Shown here piece by piece: positions 8,923 through 20,300 of a stretch of 56,350 bases of DNA. Within the stretch, counting starts at the first letter, position 1. Each line of letters starts with the position of its first letter. Location of the stretch: contig NZ_RRYW01000008.1 of NCBI RefSeq assembly GCF_014861365.1, positions 1 to 56,350 of the forward strand, written 5' to 3'. The notes under the pieces were generated by a model. The model made no database searches and was not told the origin of the DNA. It saw nothing but the letters and a program-made list of their open reading frames with translations. The position numbers and the translations under genes were made by a program. Origin of the DNA: Psychrobacter sp. FME6. GTDB taxonomy: Bacteria > Pseudomonadota > Gammaproteobacteria > Pseudomonadales > Moraxellaceae.

Positions 8923-10422
8923 ATGAACGGAGTTTCTAGTGGCGTGCTGGTATCACTTGGCGCCTATTTTTTGGTAATGATTGGGATTGGCATTTACGCC
9001 TACTTTAAACAAGCTAATGATACCGAAGGCTACATGCTTGGTGGCCGTAGTCTCGGCCCTGCAGTGACTGCACTGTCAGCAGGCGCGTCAGATATGTCGG
9101 GTTGGTTATTATTAGGCCTACCAGGTGCCATGTATGCTGACGGTGTTGTCAGTGCTTGGATTGCCATTGGTTTGACATTGGGTGCGTTTTTAAACTATAT
9201 CATCGTGGCGCCGCGCCTTCGTGTCTATACCGAAGTCGCAGATAACGCCATTACTTTACCCGATTATTTTGCCAACCGCTTTGAAGATAAGTCGCACATG
9301 CTGCGCGTCATCTCAGCCGTGGTTATCATTTTATTCTTCACTGTTTATACCGCGGCAAGTTTGGTCGGCGGTGGCAAACTCTTTGAAAGCTCGCTCAACC
9401 TCTCTTATAGCACAGGCCTTTGGGTAACGGCTGGTGTGGTCGTCGCTTATACGCTATTTGGTGGCTTCTTAGCCGTTTCAATGACTGACTTTGTACAGGG
9501 CATCATTATGCTGTTTGCAATGGTCATTGTACCTATCGTTGCTTTGACTGACCTCGGTGGTGTTGGAGCAACAACAGATGCCATCAGAGCCATCGATCCA
9601 AGTATGTTAGATATTACTAGTGGTGTTACTTTTCTTGGTGTCGCCTCTTTGCTCGCTTGGGGACTTGGTTATTTTGGTCAGCCACATATTATTGTCCGCT
9701 TTATGGCGATTCGCTCAGTAAAGGACGTCCCAACTGCGCGTAACATCGGTATGAGCTGGATGATCATCAGTCTTATCGGTGCTTGTGTAACAGGTATTGC
9801 TGGTCGCGCTTATGTACAAAAAACAGCGATGACATTAGACGATCCTGAAACAATCTTTTTGGTATTTACCCAATTCTTGTTCCATCCATTGGTGTCTGGT
9901 TTCTTATTAGCAGCTATTTTAGCCGCCATTATGAGTACGATTTCGTCACAACTATTGGTGGTATCAAGCTCACTAACTAAAGACGTTTACAAATTATTCT
10001 TTGATAGAGAAGCACCAGAAGCTCGCCAAGTATTGGTCGGTCGTATCTCAGTAATAGTCGTTGCCGTAGTCGCGATTTTACTTGCTTCTAACCCTGATAG
10101 CTCTGTATTAAGCCTAGTCTCTAACGCTTGGGCAGGGTTTGGTGCTGCATTTGGACCGTTGGTTGTCTTCAGTCTAACCTGGCGCGGTATGAACCGTAAC
10201 GGTGCTGTTGCTGGTATGGTTATCGGTGCATTGACTGTTATCCTATGGGTCTATGGTCCTTTCGAGATGAATGGTATGCCATTAAACAGCTGGTTATACG
10301 CTATCATTCCAGGCTTTATTTTAAGTACTATCGCCATCTTTGCGGTGAGTATTATGACAGGTGGGCCAAAAGCATCTGTTACTGCGAAGTTTAAAGAAAT
10401 GGAAATGAACTTGAATAAGTAA
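8923..10422 (+). CDS. putP: Sodium/proline symporter
   Basis: The protein has 499 aa, an SSS-family (solute:sodium symporter) membrane protein of about 13 helices. The PutP signature is strong: GGRSLGPAVTALSAGASDMSGWL in the first part, then TVYTAASLVGGGKLFE and FGQPHIIVRFMAIRS, with the C-terminal half SNAWAGFGAAFGPLV. It imports proline with Na+ across the inner membrane, for nutrition or osmoprotection. RBS-like AAGGATTTT precedes the ATG. No putA lies alongside. A bidirectional terminator follows. Confidence 0.93.
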   Translation: MNGVSSGVLVSLGAYFLVMIGIGIYAYFKQANDTEGYMLGGRSLGPAVTALSAGASDMSGWLLLGLPGAMYADGVVSAWIAIGLTLGAFLNYIIVAPRLRVYTEVADNAITLPDYFANRFEDKSHMLRVISAVVIILFFTVYTAASLVGGGKLFESSLNLSYSTGLWVTAGVVVAYTLFGGFLAVSMTDFVQGIIMLFAMVIVPIVALTDLGGVGATTDAIRAIDPSMLDITSGVTFLGVASLLAWGLGYFGQPHIIVRFMAIRSVKDVPTARNIGMSWMIISLIGACVTGIAGRAYVQKTAMTLDDPETIFLVFTQFLFHPLVSGFLLAAILAAIMSTISSQLLVVSSSLTKDVYKLFFDREAPEARQVLVGRISVIVVAVVAILLASNPDSSVLSLVSNAWAGFGAAFGPLVVFSLTWRGMNRNGAVAGMVIGALTVILWVYGPFEMNGMPLNSWLYAIIPGFILSTIAIFAVSIMTGGPKASVTAKFKEMEMNLNK

Positions 10423-10451
10423 AAAGTTACTATTTATTGTCTTATAAGTAC

Positions 10452-10486
10452 AAAAAAACCTCGCTATAATTTGGCGAGGTTTTTTA
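10452..10486. terminator. Bidirectional terminator between putP and the Slam gene
   Basis: The 12-bp stem AAAAAACCTCGC/GCGAGGTTTTTT (10453-10464 with 10474-10485) has A and T runs on both sides. It sits between the convergent putP (stop 10422) and the Slam-family gene (stop 10515) and can serve both. Confidence 0.85.
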
Positions 10487-10514
10487 TTATGCGCACATGG
10501 CAATGGACATGTTT

Positions 10515-12092
10515 TTAAAAGCTTTTGGTTAGTAACACGGTCGCAGATTTTTCATCACGATCATCATAGTAAGCAAAATTACTTGAGGTGGTTTCATAAT
10601 CAAACACTAAGCGCGGGGTCAAACCATATACCGTAAAGTCGCGTTTCCACACTTGCAAACCTAAGGAAGCGGTTTTGTCTTTTCTGGTTGAGCCAGGCTC
10701 ACCGCCTACCGCATTGTAGTAGCCTTTCCATGCACCGCTTCCTTCTGGGTAGGCATCTCCAGGATTGTCATATTTTTTTATTCCATAGCCTGCTGTCGCT
10801 AATGTCGAGAGACCACGCTTCCATTCACGTCCCCAACCAGCATTCACAGAATTACGATCGTAACTAATAATACTCGACTTGGGTACATCATTGTTATAAT
10901 TACCAAGCCCACCATAGAAATATTCTTTAGCATCTTTAATATAAAAAGCATTCAACCCCAAGAATCGGCCATCTGTTTTGCGATTTGAATTGCTATCATC
11001 CTCAAAGTTTTCTTTAGAAACAATGCCTGTAGCTGACAGCTTCAATTTAGGCTTGACCCAGCGTGAGCCACTGACCGTTACCCCTTTACGTAAACTGTAA
11101 GGCTCTTCATCATAGTAACGTTTGGTTACAAATGGCGTCACAGAAACATCGTTTTTCGCATCATCATAGCCGACACCAGCAGAGGCTGTGAATAGATAAT
11201 CGTTGTAATCAGTTTCATCCCAATAGCCTTTTAACGAGGCATTACCACCTATCGTTGCATAAAAGTTATCAGGTAAGTTAAAGCGTTTATTTGCACTGCC
11301 GGACACCTGTATACCGTTGGCAGACTTTTGCTCAATCGAGCGCCCTAAGTCAGATTGAATAGATGACGATGGTGCATCATTAATATTACTATCCCTTACA
11401 TAGCTGGCAGAGGCATTGAATCGCCATTTTTCTGAACTATTTATTTGAGACAATGAGTTTTTCACTCTGACCATGACAGGCGCTGGCAAATCAACAGACT
11501 GTAGTTTTAAAAGCTGATCTTTTGCCGCCGCATATTGCTTATCTGCTTGCATGGCGATGGCCATATTCAAGCGTACTGGATGGAAGTCTGGATCTTCCGC
11601 TAACATACCGCGATAAATAGCGATGGCTTGTTTGTTTTTCGCTTCACTGCGATAGACGAGTGCATCAGCAAACTTGATAAGCATTGGATCGTTGATCTCT
11701 AACGCTTTGTAATGGGGAAGTATCTGCTTGACGGTCACCATATCTTGCGCAGCTAATGCATCATTCAAAAACTTGCTAAACGCTGATGGATTGGCTTTTA
11801 AGGCTTCTAAGTTATAAGCAGTTGCAGCGGCAAGTTGTTGACGGCTTCTGATAGCATTCTGTGCCTCTGTATCAGAGACGCTGGTAGAAGGTGCAGTAGG
11901 ATTAGAGACTGACGTTTGGTTCTCACGTTTGAGCAGCTCAGTAGCTTGGTCGAGATCAGGTCCTATCTCTGGTGCGTCTGGTGCGGCTGGGGTGTCTGGA
12001 GCAGCTGGAGCAGCCACAGCTGGCATAGAAACCGCCATCATCGATAGTAAAATAGCGGCTGTGAGAGGTTTGCGCATATATTGATTATTCAT
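10515..12092 (-). CDS. Slam-family surface lipoprotein assembly modifier (TPR plus outer-membrane barrel)
   Basis: The protein has 525 aa with a signal peptide (RKPLTAAILLSMMAVSMPAVAA), a Pro/Ala/Asp-rich spacer, and a helical TPR-like region at about residues 70-225 (ALVYRSEAKNKQAIAIYRGM, VRLNMAIAMQADKQYAAA). From about residue 235 it is an outer-membrane barrel that begins KWRFNASASYVRDSNINDAP and ends LVFDYETTSSNFAYYDDRDE followed by KSATVLLTKSF. This architecture matches Slam (DUF560) proteins, which move lipoproteins to the outer leaflet in Neisseria and Moraxella. The neighbouring genes encode lipoproteins with TbpB-like barrels, the known type of Slam client, which strengthens the call. 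The start has AAGGATACCC upstream. The exact client range is unproven. Confidence 0.85.
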   Translation of the reverse strand: MNNQYMRKPLTAAILLSMMAVSMPAVAAPAAPDTPAAPDAPEIGPDLDQATELLKRENQTSVSNPTAPSTSVSDTEAQNAIRSRQQLAAATAYNLEALKANPSAFSKFLNDALAAQDMVTVKQILPHYKALEINDPMLIKFADALVYRSEAKNKQAIAIYRGMLAEDPDFHPVRLNMAIAMQADKQYAAAKDQLLKLQSVDLPAPVMVRVKNSLSQINSSEKWRFNASASYVRDSNINDAPSSSIQSDLGRSIEQKSANGIQVSGSANKRFNLPDNFYATIGGNASLKGYWDETDYNDYLFTASAGVGYDDAKNDVSVTPFVTKRYYDEEPYSLRKGVTVSGSRWVKPKLKLSATGIVSKENFEDDSNSNRKTDGRFLGLNAFYIKDAKEYFYGGLGNYNNDVPKSSIISYDRNSVNAGWGREWKRGLSTLATAGYGIKKYDNPGDAYPEGSGAWKGYYNAVGGEPGSTRKDKTASLGLQVWKRDFTVYGLTPRLVFDYETTSSNFAYYDDRDEKSATVLLTKSF

Positions 12093-12167
12093 GGGTATCC
12101 TTACCTAAGTACGATCTATAAATTTCCAAACATAAGTATCCTAAGGGATTTTAGTCGTTTAAGCGAG

Positions 12168-12193
12168 AAAAAAAGCGCCCTAGGACGCTTTTT
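12168..12193 (-). terminator. Terminator between the first giant lipoprotein gene and slam
   Basis: The stem AAAAAGCG/CGCTTTTT (12170-12177 with 12186-12193) encloses a CCCTAGGA loop, and the T run follows on the minus strand. It lies about 25 bp past the lipoprotein stop, so slam would need read-through or its own promoter. Confidence 0.75.
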
Positions 12194-12218
12194 CTTTACT
12201 CTGTACAGTCACAGCGAT

Positions 12219-15200
12219 TTATTGCTTTTCGGCACCAAAGGTTCCTTGGAATTTAGTACCGGTTCCAGCAACAGTCCCTTTACCCCCTTGGTCTGCAGCA
12301 TCTTGATAAATACCACCTAAGAACTGTGCATCTTCGCCGTAGAAACCACCAGCGGTATCGATACCATTTTTATTGCCAGCAAAGGTGTTGCCTGTGATGT
12401 CTGCATCGATTTTTATTTCATTGCCAGCAGGCATATATTTATAGTCACCATCATCAAACGCTAATGTACCATCAACTGAGCCATTAACGAAGTCAACATT
12501 GAAAGCAGAAGTTCCATTCTCTGGCGCAGTAGAAGCGTTATCATCCAGATGAATATTTTCAATATAAGTCGCCATACCATGATACTGAGCTGTACCATCG
12601 TTGACATTCTTCAGGTTATCCATACCTGCTTGAGAAGTCAGATAGCCTTCTACATAGACGTTGGCAGCGCGTGAGACATCGCCTGCAGCTGAATCGAAGT
12701 TACCATAAACATGACCAACCTGCATTTGTGAATCAAAGTTCTCATAAACAGCGTTATATTTATAAGTTGGATTAAAAGTACCTTTACCTGCATCTACTTT
12801 GATTTGGCCACTTGAATTGGTCAAGGACACTTCAATAGGTGTTAGTACAGAGTCAGGCTTGACCATATCGGCACGAACCACACCAGTATTGAAGCTCTTG
12901 AAGTTATCACCTTTACGATTATCCACTGGTACTTCAGAACCATTTTCCGTTTTCAGTTCAGTCCAAGCAGATTTATCATCGCGAATTTCAACATAGCCGA
13001 TAGCATTATCAAGCTGACCTTGGCCAAATGGTAACGTTTTCTCTTTACTACTCAGTGCTGTAGACTGAAACCCTGTCATTTTCGACTCTGTTGGATCTGG
13101 CACTACTTCGACCGATGGATCTAGCTTGTTGGCGCCATAAGTGCCTTTGATATAGTTGGTACCTTTGGTTTCTCTTTCGTAGACACCACCTAACAGCCCA
13201 GCACCTTTTCCGAAGAAACCACCGACAGTATTGACAGCCGCGCTTTCCTCACTAGCAAAGGTGTTATCAGATATAGTTGCTGCAATATCAACTTGCTTAT
13301 CAGCAAAATCTAGCTCACCTTTTACTGACTTGGCTACAAAATCAACGTCGAATTTAGAGCTACCATCGACTGCTATTTTCCCACCTTCTACGTAGGTAGC
13401 TACCCCTTTATAATTGGCCTTACCTTCATTGACGTTGGTTAATTTATCCATATCTCCAAGGTTGGTGGCATTACCTTGTACGTAGGTAGCAGAAAGATTT
13501 CTGTCAAAAGCTATACCATTTTTGACTCTACCGTCGACATGGCCAATTTGCATTTGATCATCGAAGTTTTTATAGACTGAGGTATAATTCAAATCTCGAT
13601 TGTAAATGATCCCTGTTCTGGAGCCTTGGACATTAACATTGCCTGTATGTACTTTAAAACCATTTTTGTTATTGTCATAAACCTCGTCTTCAGCGCCATT
13701 ATTAACACCTCTTAGCTCAACGTCTATCGGTGCTAGAACCGCTTTTGAGTCTATCTCATTAGCTCGAATTCTTAGAGTATTGTAGCTAGCAGAGTTATTA
13801 TCAAAGATTCTATCTGAGGCATCTAAAGAAGTACTCTGAACACCAGAAATCTTAGAGTCTGGTGCACTAAACTGATTGGCAGCTTCTAAAGCTTTTTCTT
13901 CTGCCGCTTCAGCTCTAGCGATCGCTTCATCTCTTGAAGTTTCAGCACTAGCCTTAGCTTTTAAGGCATCTTCTTTAGCCTTGTCTGCTTCAGTTTTGGC
14001 AGTTTCTGCTGCAGCCTTAGCGTCCTCTGCTACTTTTTGAGCCTGTAGCGCTTTTTCTTTAGCTTCTTTTTGAGCTTGAGCATCACCTATTGCTTGTTCA
14101 GCCGCTTTTTCTGCCGACATTTTAGCCTGTTCAGCAGCGACTTGTGCGGCTTGAGCAGCAGCTCTTGCCGCCTCTGCAGTCTCTGCAGCTTGTAACGCTG
14201 CGGCTTCCGCGACTTCTGCGGCTTCTGCGCGGGCCAATGCAGCGGCTAGACCACCATCTCCTGTACCAGCATTCGCTAAGGCATCTTCAGCGGCAGCCAA
14301 GGCGGCTTGAGCTTTAATAGCATCCGCTTTGGCTTTGTCAGCAGCGGCTTGAGCTGCATTCGCTTGGGCATTAGCATCGGCGATAGCAGCTTGAGCGTTA
14401 TCAGCATCGGTTTGAGCGTCTGCTGCCGCTTGTTCTGCTGCGGTTTGTTTGTCACTCTTGGCACCATAGGTACCCTGAGCGCCATTACCTTCGTAGACAC
14501 CGCCTAGGTACTGTCCATCACCGCCAAAGAATCCACCTTCGGTGTTATAGCCAGCATTATCATCAGCGGTACCTGAGAATTGGTTGCCATTGATGCCAGC
14601 GGTTAAACCAATCTTACCGGCCTTATCAAAGGTGAGATCGCCTTTGACGTTTTGAGCCACAAAGTCAGCAGTGAATACTGATTTGCCAAATTCGATATCA
14701 TTACCAATGCCTAGCTGACGATGAGTGGCATCACCTGTGTAACCAACTTTACCGTCGGTTGGCATGTTCGCCGCTTGAGTTGCACTACCAACGACAGCGA
14801 CGCCATCTACAGGAATTTCAGTGCCTTGGAGTTCTGCGGCACCATCGATGTGAGCAATGCGCATGTCATCACCATAGTCTTTATACACTGAGGTATAAGT
14901 TAATGGCAACTCTCCTAAAGCAGTTGTAATAGAAGTACTGTCATCATGGCTTTTGAACCCATTAGCAAGCTCGGTATCTCCTGCACCTGAAATATTGACA
15001 TCAACTTTAGGTAGTAGATCTCCAGAAGCTACGTCAGCACGAGCTATGACATTATTTTCACCAATCTCAAAATCACGGGTCGTTACTATAAAGTCACTTG
15101 GTAAACCCGCAGCTGTTGTACCTACATTAATAGACTGAGCACCTGACTTCTTAGTTTCAGGAGCATTGTTGATTTGTGCGGCAGCTAACGCATCCTTGGC

Positions 15201-16688
15201 GGCTTGCGTTGCTTGGTTGGCAGCAGCTAACTGTGCTTCGGCGGCGGCAGCGGCATCAGCTTGAGCTTGCTTGGTAGCAATGATTTTAGCATTTGCTGTG
15301 TCTAGTGCCGCTTGGCGACGATCCACTTCTGCCTGCAGGGCTTCGGTGTTGCCACCACCTGAGGCCAGTGCGTCTGCTAGGGCTTTTTCGGCGGCAGCTA
15401 ACTCTTCTTGTGCAGTCGTTAACTCGCCTTTGGCTTTATTGGCTTCGGCTTGGGCTTTTTCTGCCTTTTTCTTTTCAGCTTGGGCTTGGGCTTGGGCAGC
15501 CGTTGCTGCTTGCTCTGCGTTTTGTTTGGCTAGTAATGCTTCCTCAGCTTTCTCAGCTTCTAATTTAGCAGTAGCTTCCGCTGCTTCTATACGTGTTTGA
15601 GCAGCGGCGGCATCTTCCTCTGCTTTTTCAGCACGTGCCTGAGCGTCTGCCGCCTCTTTTTTGGCAGCATCAATTTGGGTTGCGGAGGCAGTTTTGACAG
15701 CGTCAAGTTTGGCTGCAGCTTCTTTAAGGGCAGCATCTGCAGCATCCGCAGCAGCTTTTGCAGCCACTTTTGCAGCAGTAATTGCTTTAGCTTCTGCAGT
15801 TTCGAGTGCGTCTTGGGCATCTTTTGCAGCTTTCTTAGCCTCAGCAATCTGGCTCGCTGATGCTTTTTCTATATCTGCAACCTTCTTATCAGCCTCAGTC
15901 CTAGCAGCTTTCGCATCTTTAACTGCTTTTGCTGCTTTTTCTTCTGCTGTCTTAGCATTAGCTTGAGCCTTTTTAGTTTCAGCTTCTGCGGCTTTGGTTT
16001 TTACTTGCGCTGCTTTTTTCGCCGCTATTTCAGCTTTTAGCGATGCTTCGACCTCTTTAGCCTTGGTTTCTGCTACTGTTGCACGATTATCTGCTGCTTT
16101 GGCTTTTTCTTCAGCGGCTTTGACTTTAGCGACTGCATCGGCTGCTGTTTTTTTAGCATCGTCCACTTTTGTCTTAGATGCCTTCGCAGCGGCTTCGATT
16201 TTCGTGACAGCCTCCACTCGAGCTGCTTCTGCGGCGGTTTTCGCTTTCGCTGCCTCTTCTTTTGCAGCATCAATTGCTTTTCTTGATGCTTCTGATGCTT
16301 TCTCTGATTCTTTACCAAAACCTGCCTCTGCTGCTTTTAAAGCTGCCTCTGCTACTTTGGTTTTTGCTTCTGCTACTTTAAGCGCTTCTTCTGCAGCTTT
16401 GGTTTTTGCTTCCGCAGCTTTAATCGTTTTTTCTGCTTCAGTAGTAGTACCAACCCCACCTCCATCAGATCCACTACCGCCTGAACCTTCACCCTCAGCC
16501 ACTCCTCCAGTTCCGTTATTATCTACTGGGATTGTAGGAGTGGGTTTAGGTGTAATAGCGTTATCTCCACTGCTAGAGGAGCATGAAGCCAAAATAACGG
16601 TAGTCAAAATAACCACACTGGCCTTGAGTGGGGTCTTTAGTGTTTTTGCTGTAGATACAGCCGATACTGAATAACGGTTAGGTGACAT
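12219..16688 (-). CDS. Giant surface-lipoprotein candidate A: two coiled coils and three TbpB-like barrels
   Basis: The protein has 1489 aa. The start is ATG at 16688 (MSPNRYSVSA), chosen because GGAGGAAGACGA lies directly upstream and an identical start is used by the sister gene; the frame is open 29 codons further but without support. The lipoprotein signal ends in LASC (about residue 36) followed by Ser/Gly-rich sequence. Residues ~80-503 are an Ala/Lys/Glu coiled coil. Barrel 1 spans ~504-744, coiled coil 2 ~745-936, barrel 2 ~938-1188 and barrel 3 ~1198-1489. Each barrel ends like TbpB-family domains, GGFYG or GGFFG, LGG(V/I)Y, then GT(Y/F)GA. With slam adjacent it is probably exported to the cell surface. 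Ligand unknown; no TonB-dependent receptor gene lies beside it. Confidence 0.82.
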   Translation of the reverse strand: MSPNRYSVSAVSTAKTLKTPLKASVVILTTVILASCSSSSGDNAITPKPTPTIPVDNNGTGGVAEGEGSGGSGSDGGGVGTTTEAEKTIKAAEAKTKAAEEALKVAEAKTKVAEAALKAAEAGFGKESEKASEASRKAIDAAKEEAAKAKTAAEAARVEAVTKIEAAAKASKTKVDDAKKTAADAVAKVKAAEEKAKAADNRATVAETKAKEVEASLKAEIAAKKAAQVKTKAAEAETKKAQANAKTAEEKAAKAVKDAKAARTEADKKVADIEKASASQIAEAKKAAKDAQDALETAEAKAITAAKVAAKAAADAADAALKEAAAKLDAVKTASATQIDAAKKEAADAQARAEKAEEDAAAAQTRIEAAEATAKLEAEKAEEALLAKQNAEQAATAAQAQAQAEKKKAEKAQAEANKAKGELTTAQEELAAAEKALADALASGGGNTEALQAEVDRRQAALDTANAKIIATKQAQADAAAAAEAQLAAANQATQAAKDALAAAQINNAPETKKSGAQSINVGTTAAGLPSDFIVTTRDFEIGENNVIARADVASGDLLPKVDVNISGAGDTELANGFKSHDDSTSITTALGELPLTYTSVYKDYGDDMRIAHIDGAAELQGTEIPVDGVAVVGSATQAANMPTDGKVGYTGDATHRQLGIGNDIEFGKSVFTADFVAQNVKGDLTFDKAGKIGLTAGINGNQFSGTADDNAGYNTEGGFFGGDGQYLGGVYEGNGAQGTYGAKSDKQTAAEQAAADAQTDADNAQAAIADANAQANAAQAAADKAKADAIKAQAALAAAEDALANAGTGDGGLAAALARAEAAEVAEAAALQAAETAEAARAAAQAAQVAAEQAKMSAEKAAEQAIGDAQAQKEAKEKALQAQKVAEDAKAAAETAKTEADKAKEDALKAKASAETSRDEAIARAEAAEEKALEAANQFSAPDSKISGVQSTSLDASDRIFDNNSASYNTLRIRANEIDSKAVLAPIDVELRGVNNGAEDEVYDNNKNGFKVHTGNVNVQGSRTGIIYNRDLNYTSVYKNFDDQMQIGHVDGRVKNGIAFDRNLSATYVQGNATNLGDMDKLTNVNEGKANYKGVATYVEGGKIAVDGSSKFDVDFVAKSVKGELDFADKQVDIAATISDNTFASEESAAVNTVGGFFGKGAGLLGGVYERETKGTNYIKGTYGANKLDPSVEVVPDPTESKMTGFQSTALSSKEKTLPFGQGQLDNAIGYVEIRDDKSAWTELKTENGSEVPVDNRKGDNFKSFNTGVVRADMVKPDSVLTPIEVSLTNSSGQIKVDAGKGTFNPTYKYNAVYENFDSQMQVGHVYGNFDSAAGDVSRAANVYVEGYLTSQAGMDNLKNVNDGTAQYHGMATYIENIHLDDNASTAPENGTSAFNVDFVNGSVDGTLAFDDGDYKYMPAGNEIKIDADITGNTFAGNKNGIDTAGGFYGEDAQFLGGIYQDAADQGGKGTVAGTGTKFQGTFGAEKQ

Positions 16689-17295
16689 TCGTCTTCCTCC
16701 ATGAAGAATTAGTGATATTCTATTATTTAACCCTTGAAGCACAACATAAATCCGGTGCTTTGAATAGATAAACAAATCGCCTACAAAAAGTCAAACTTTA
16801 TTATTCAAATATTTCTATAGGTAACTTTTAGTTACTAATTAGCTTAAAAACACCTCTTAACCAAGATAAGATGTATCGAAATTATGGACTAAAAATATAG
16901 TTTACATCAGACACTATTTTAAATTAATAAATATCCTTGATAAGAATTAGCCCAACAAACCCTTAGAATATCGAATAAAAACAACTGTATACTGAATTAA
17001 ATAAGCTATTAATCTTTATAGTTATATATCTAAATAAATGTTTTAAATTAAAAAACAGTGTATTGAGCTTGCCTATTTTAGTAAAAACCAACCTATATAC
17101 TTATAGAATATCTTTTTAAAATTTTGCTCTATCCAGCATCAAAAACCATAGAAACCCTCCTGAAGTTTGATAAATATCACATACTATTACTAAAAACCTG
17201 ACTTTATAGACAAACATTAGTTTAAAAATACACGGTATATCGTTTTAATCGTTTTATTCTGATAGCTTTGATGTATGAAACATAATTTAAGGCAT
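16689..17295. other. AT-rich spacer between the two giant lipoprotein genes
   Basis: About 600 bp of very AT-rich sequence with no credible ORF. It must hold the promoter of lipoprotein A on the minus strand; I see no single convincing -35/-10 pair. The segment next to the gene carries the shared leader CATGGAGGAAGA. Confidence 0.5.
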
Positions 17296-17321
17296 AAAAA
17301 AAAGCACCCTAAGGTGCTTTT
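17296..17321 (-). terminator. Terminator of giant lipoprotein gene B
   Basis: AAAAGCACC/GGTGCTTTT (17300-17308 with 17313-17321) closes a CTAA loop, and a T run follows on the minus strand (complement of 17296-17303). It lies about 25 bp beyond the stop, the same geometry and a similar sequence to the terminator of lipoprotein A. Confidence 0.85.
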
Positions 17322-17346
17322 CTTATTCAAAAGCTTTCATATTAAT

Positions 17347-20300
17347 TTATTGCTTTTCAGCGCCAAAGGTACCTTGGAAGGTTGTTCCGGTTCCAGGAGT
17401 AGTACCCGTTCCTGGTACGCCGTCTTCACCATCAAGTTGAGCTTCTTGGTAGATACCGCCTAAGAAATTAGCATCCTCGCCATAGAAACCACCTGAGGTC
17501 TCAACATTACCCTCTCTACCAGCAAAGGTATTACCTTCAATATTAGCCTTAATATCAATATTTTTGTCAATATCAGCAAAGTCTAATTTGCCTGATAAAG
17601 AGTTATTGACGAAATCAACGTCAAAATTAGATTCGCCATTGACCACTGGATTGTTTATAGCGCCTGAACCTAAATGAATATTATCCATATAGGTCGCGAC
17701 ACCAGCATATTGAACATTACCATCGTTGATGTTGTTATCAATATTATACTGAGCTTGCTGTTGCATGTAGTCCATATCAGCTTGAGCAGTACTGTTGCCC
17801 ACTACGTAAACGTTGGCATAACGTGATTTCACACCACCGAATGGATTCTCTTTACGAAGATCTCCGTAAACGTGACCTATCTGCATCTGTGAATTAAAGT
17901 TCTTATATACAGAATCATAGTCATATTTTAGTTCAATATCACCAACAATAGATCCAACTTCCTCGAAAGTGACCGTATTCTGACCATCAGATTTCATGAA
18001 ACCACTATCAGCATCAAAAGCGATATCACTGTCTCTAACGGTTGTAATTGTAGCTGTTTGCTTGAATTTGTTAGGTTTAACAATATCAAGACGGGCTTCA
18101 AACTGATCATAGCCTGGCAAGTTATCTATAGTATTATCTTCAACTATGGTCGGCGTCATGTCTTCGCCTTCACCAGTTGTCTCAGTAAAAGTTTCATTGT
18201 CTGTAACAAACTGACGGAAACCAATCGCATCCTCAGTACCCAATCCTGATTCGCTACTAATGGTGTTACTCATAACGCCAGTCACATCTTCGTTAGCTGG
18301 ATCACCAGGATTGACAGGGGGTTCTGGCAACTCTGGCTCTACTGGGGTATCTACGTCGGCTGGTGTACCATCTTTCTCAGCGCCAAAGGTACCTTGCGAC
18401 TCATTACCTTCGTAGATACCACCGATGTAATTAGCATCTTCACCGTAAAAAGCGCCTTCTGTGTTGTAGTCACCTTTTTTACCTGAGAACTCATTGCCAT
18501 CAATAGCTCCTTCCAGCGCAATATCACCCGCTTGAGCAAACTTCAGTGTACCGTCGACTTTTTTGTCAACAAAGTCAGCGGTAAACTCTGAGCTACCATA
18601 TTCAATCTCATTGTCTAAACCGACTTTGCGATTGGTGGCGTCACCTGCATATTCAAACTTACCCTCTGTCGGTAAGGTCGCTGTCTTATTACCCACTACA
18701 GCTACCCCATCTACAGGGACTGTAATTGCTCCACCTCCTGCACTGACGGCACCGTCAATATGAGCAATGCGCATCTCACCATTTTCACCAAAGTCTTTAT
18801 AGACTGAGGTGTAAGCTAGATCGCCTTCTGCTAATACAGTGGCTGTATCCTCGTGAGATTTAAAGCCGTTGGCTGTGTCAATATCATTTTCTCCAGAAAC
18901 CTTAATGGCTATAGGTTCTGGAACTACACCTTCAAGCGCTAAGTCGGCACGAGCATCGACATCAGAAGTACTACGGATAGCAAAGTCACGAGTTGTTGTT
19001 GCTTTAACGCCTTGACCTAGACCGCTTGCATCGACAGATAGATGCTGAACCCCTGATTTCTCTGTTTCGGCTTCAGACTTATATTCATCTGGATTGTTTA
19101 TTGCATCTAACTTATCTTGCAACTCTTGAGCTTTCTTTTCCGCTGCTGCTGCTTCTGCTGCTGCTGCTGTCGCTCTATCCTCGGCTGCCTTAGTATCTCC
19201 TTCCGCCTCCTTTTGAGCGGCTTTAGCTTTTCTAGCTTCTTCTTTGGCTAGGTCTGCTGCTTTGTTAGCTTCGGCTACATCTTCTTTTGCAGCTGACTTT
19301 GCAGCTGCCACTTTGGCTGCTGCATCTTTTTCAGCAGCTTCTGCCTCTGCTTTAGCGGCGGCAGCGGTGTTTTTAGCAGCTGCTGCTTCTGACTGAGCTG
19401 CCGCGACTTTATCTTGTGCCGCTTTCACTTCTTCTTGTGCTTTTTCTGTAGCTTCCTGGATTGCAATTTTTGCATCTGCTTCGGCTTTCTCAGCTGCTTT
19501 CTCAGCCGCTTCTGCTCTATCTAAAGCATCTTGAAGTGCTTCATCATCACCGCCACTACCTGCATTATCCGCAGCTTCTTGGGCTTTCTTTGCAGCTTCT
19601 TGGGCTTTTGCAGCGTCAGCCTGGGCTTTTTCTGCAGCGGCTTGCGCTTGTGCCGCTTGATCTTTAGCATTGGCTAAGGCTTCTTCTGTAGCATCTGCCT
19701 TTCCAGCCGCTTCTTTAGCATCTTCCTCAGCTTTAATTTGAGCGTCAGATTTCGCTCCATAAGTACCTTGAGCGCCGTTACCTTCGTATATACCGCCTAC
19801 GTATTGACCATCGCCACCATAGAATCCACCGTCGGTATTATAATCGTCTTTGCTCCCTGAGAACTTATTACCATCAATGTCTGCTTCTAAACCAATGTTC
19901 TTATCACTAAAGGTTAAGTCACCTTTGATATTCTTGGCTACAAAGTCAGCGGTGAATACTGAGGTACCAAATTTAATATCTTTATTTTGACCAGTTTCAC
20001 GATAAGTTGCATCACCCGTGTAACCAACTTTACCTTCTGTCGGCATGTTCTCAGCTTGGGTCGCATTACCCACCACAGCAACACCGTTGACTGGTAACAA
20101 ACCAGCAGCAGCACCATCAATATGGGCAACTCTTAAGTCATCGCCAAAATCTTTATAGGTTGAGGTATAAACTAGATCGACTTCACCTAATGAAGAAGTA
20201 TTAACTTTGGTCGTATTTTCAAAAGATTTGAAGCCATTAGATTCCGCTACTACATCGTCGTTATCACCACTAACTTTTAATGCTACCGGATCAGAAACTA

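Noticed and set aside
15200-16450. CRISPR or simple DNA repeat array in lipoprotein A
   Set aside because: The periodicity is that of Ala/Lys/Glu heptads; units are unequal, there are no spacers and the frame is open throughout.
15994-16674. 226-aa plus-strand frame opposite the lipoprotein A coiled coil
   Set aside because: It is Ala/Ser/Phe-rich because it is the complement of Ala/Lys/Glu repeats; the lipobox, RBS and barrels support the minus-strand gene.
16689-16775. Upstream extension of lipoprotein A by 29 codons
   Set aside because: It would bury the lipoprotein signal inside the protein; the GGAGGAAGACGA site and the sister gene support the start at 16688.
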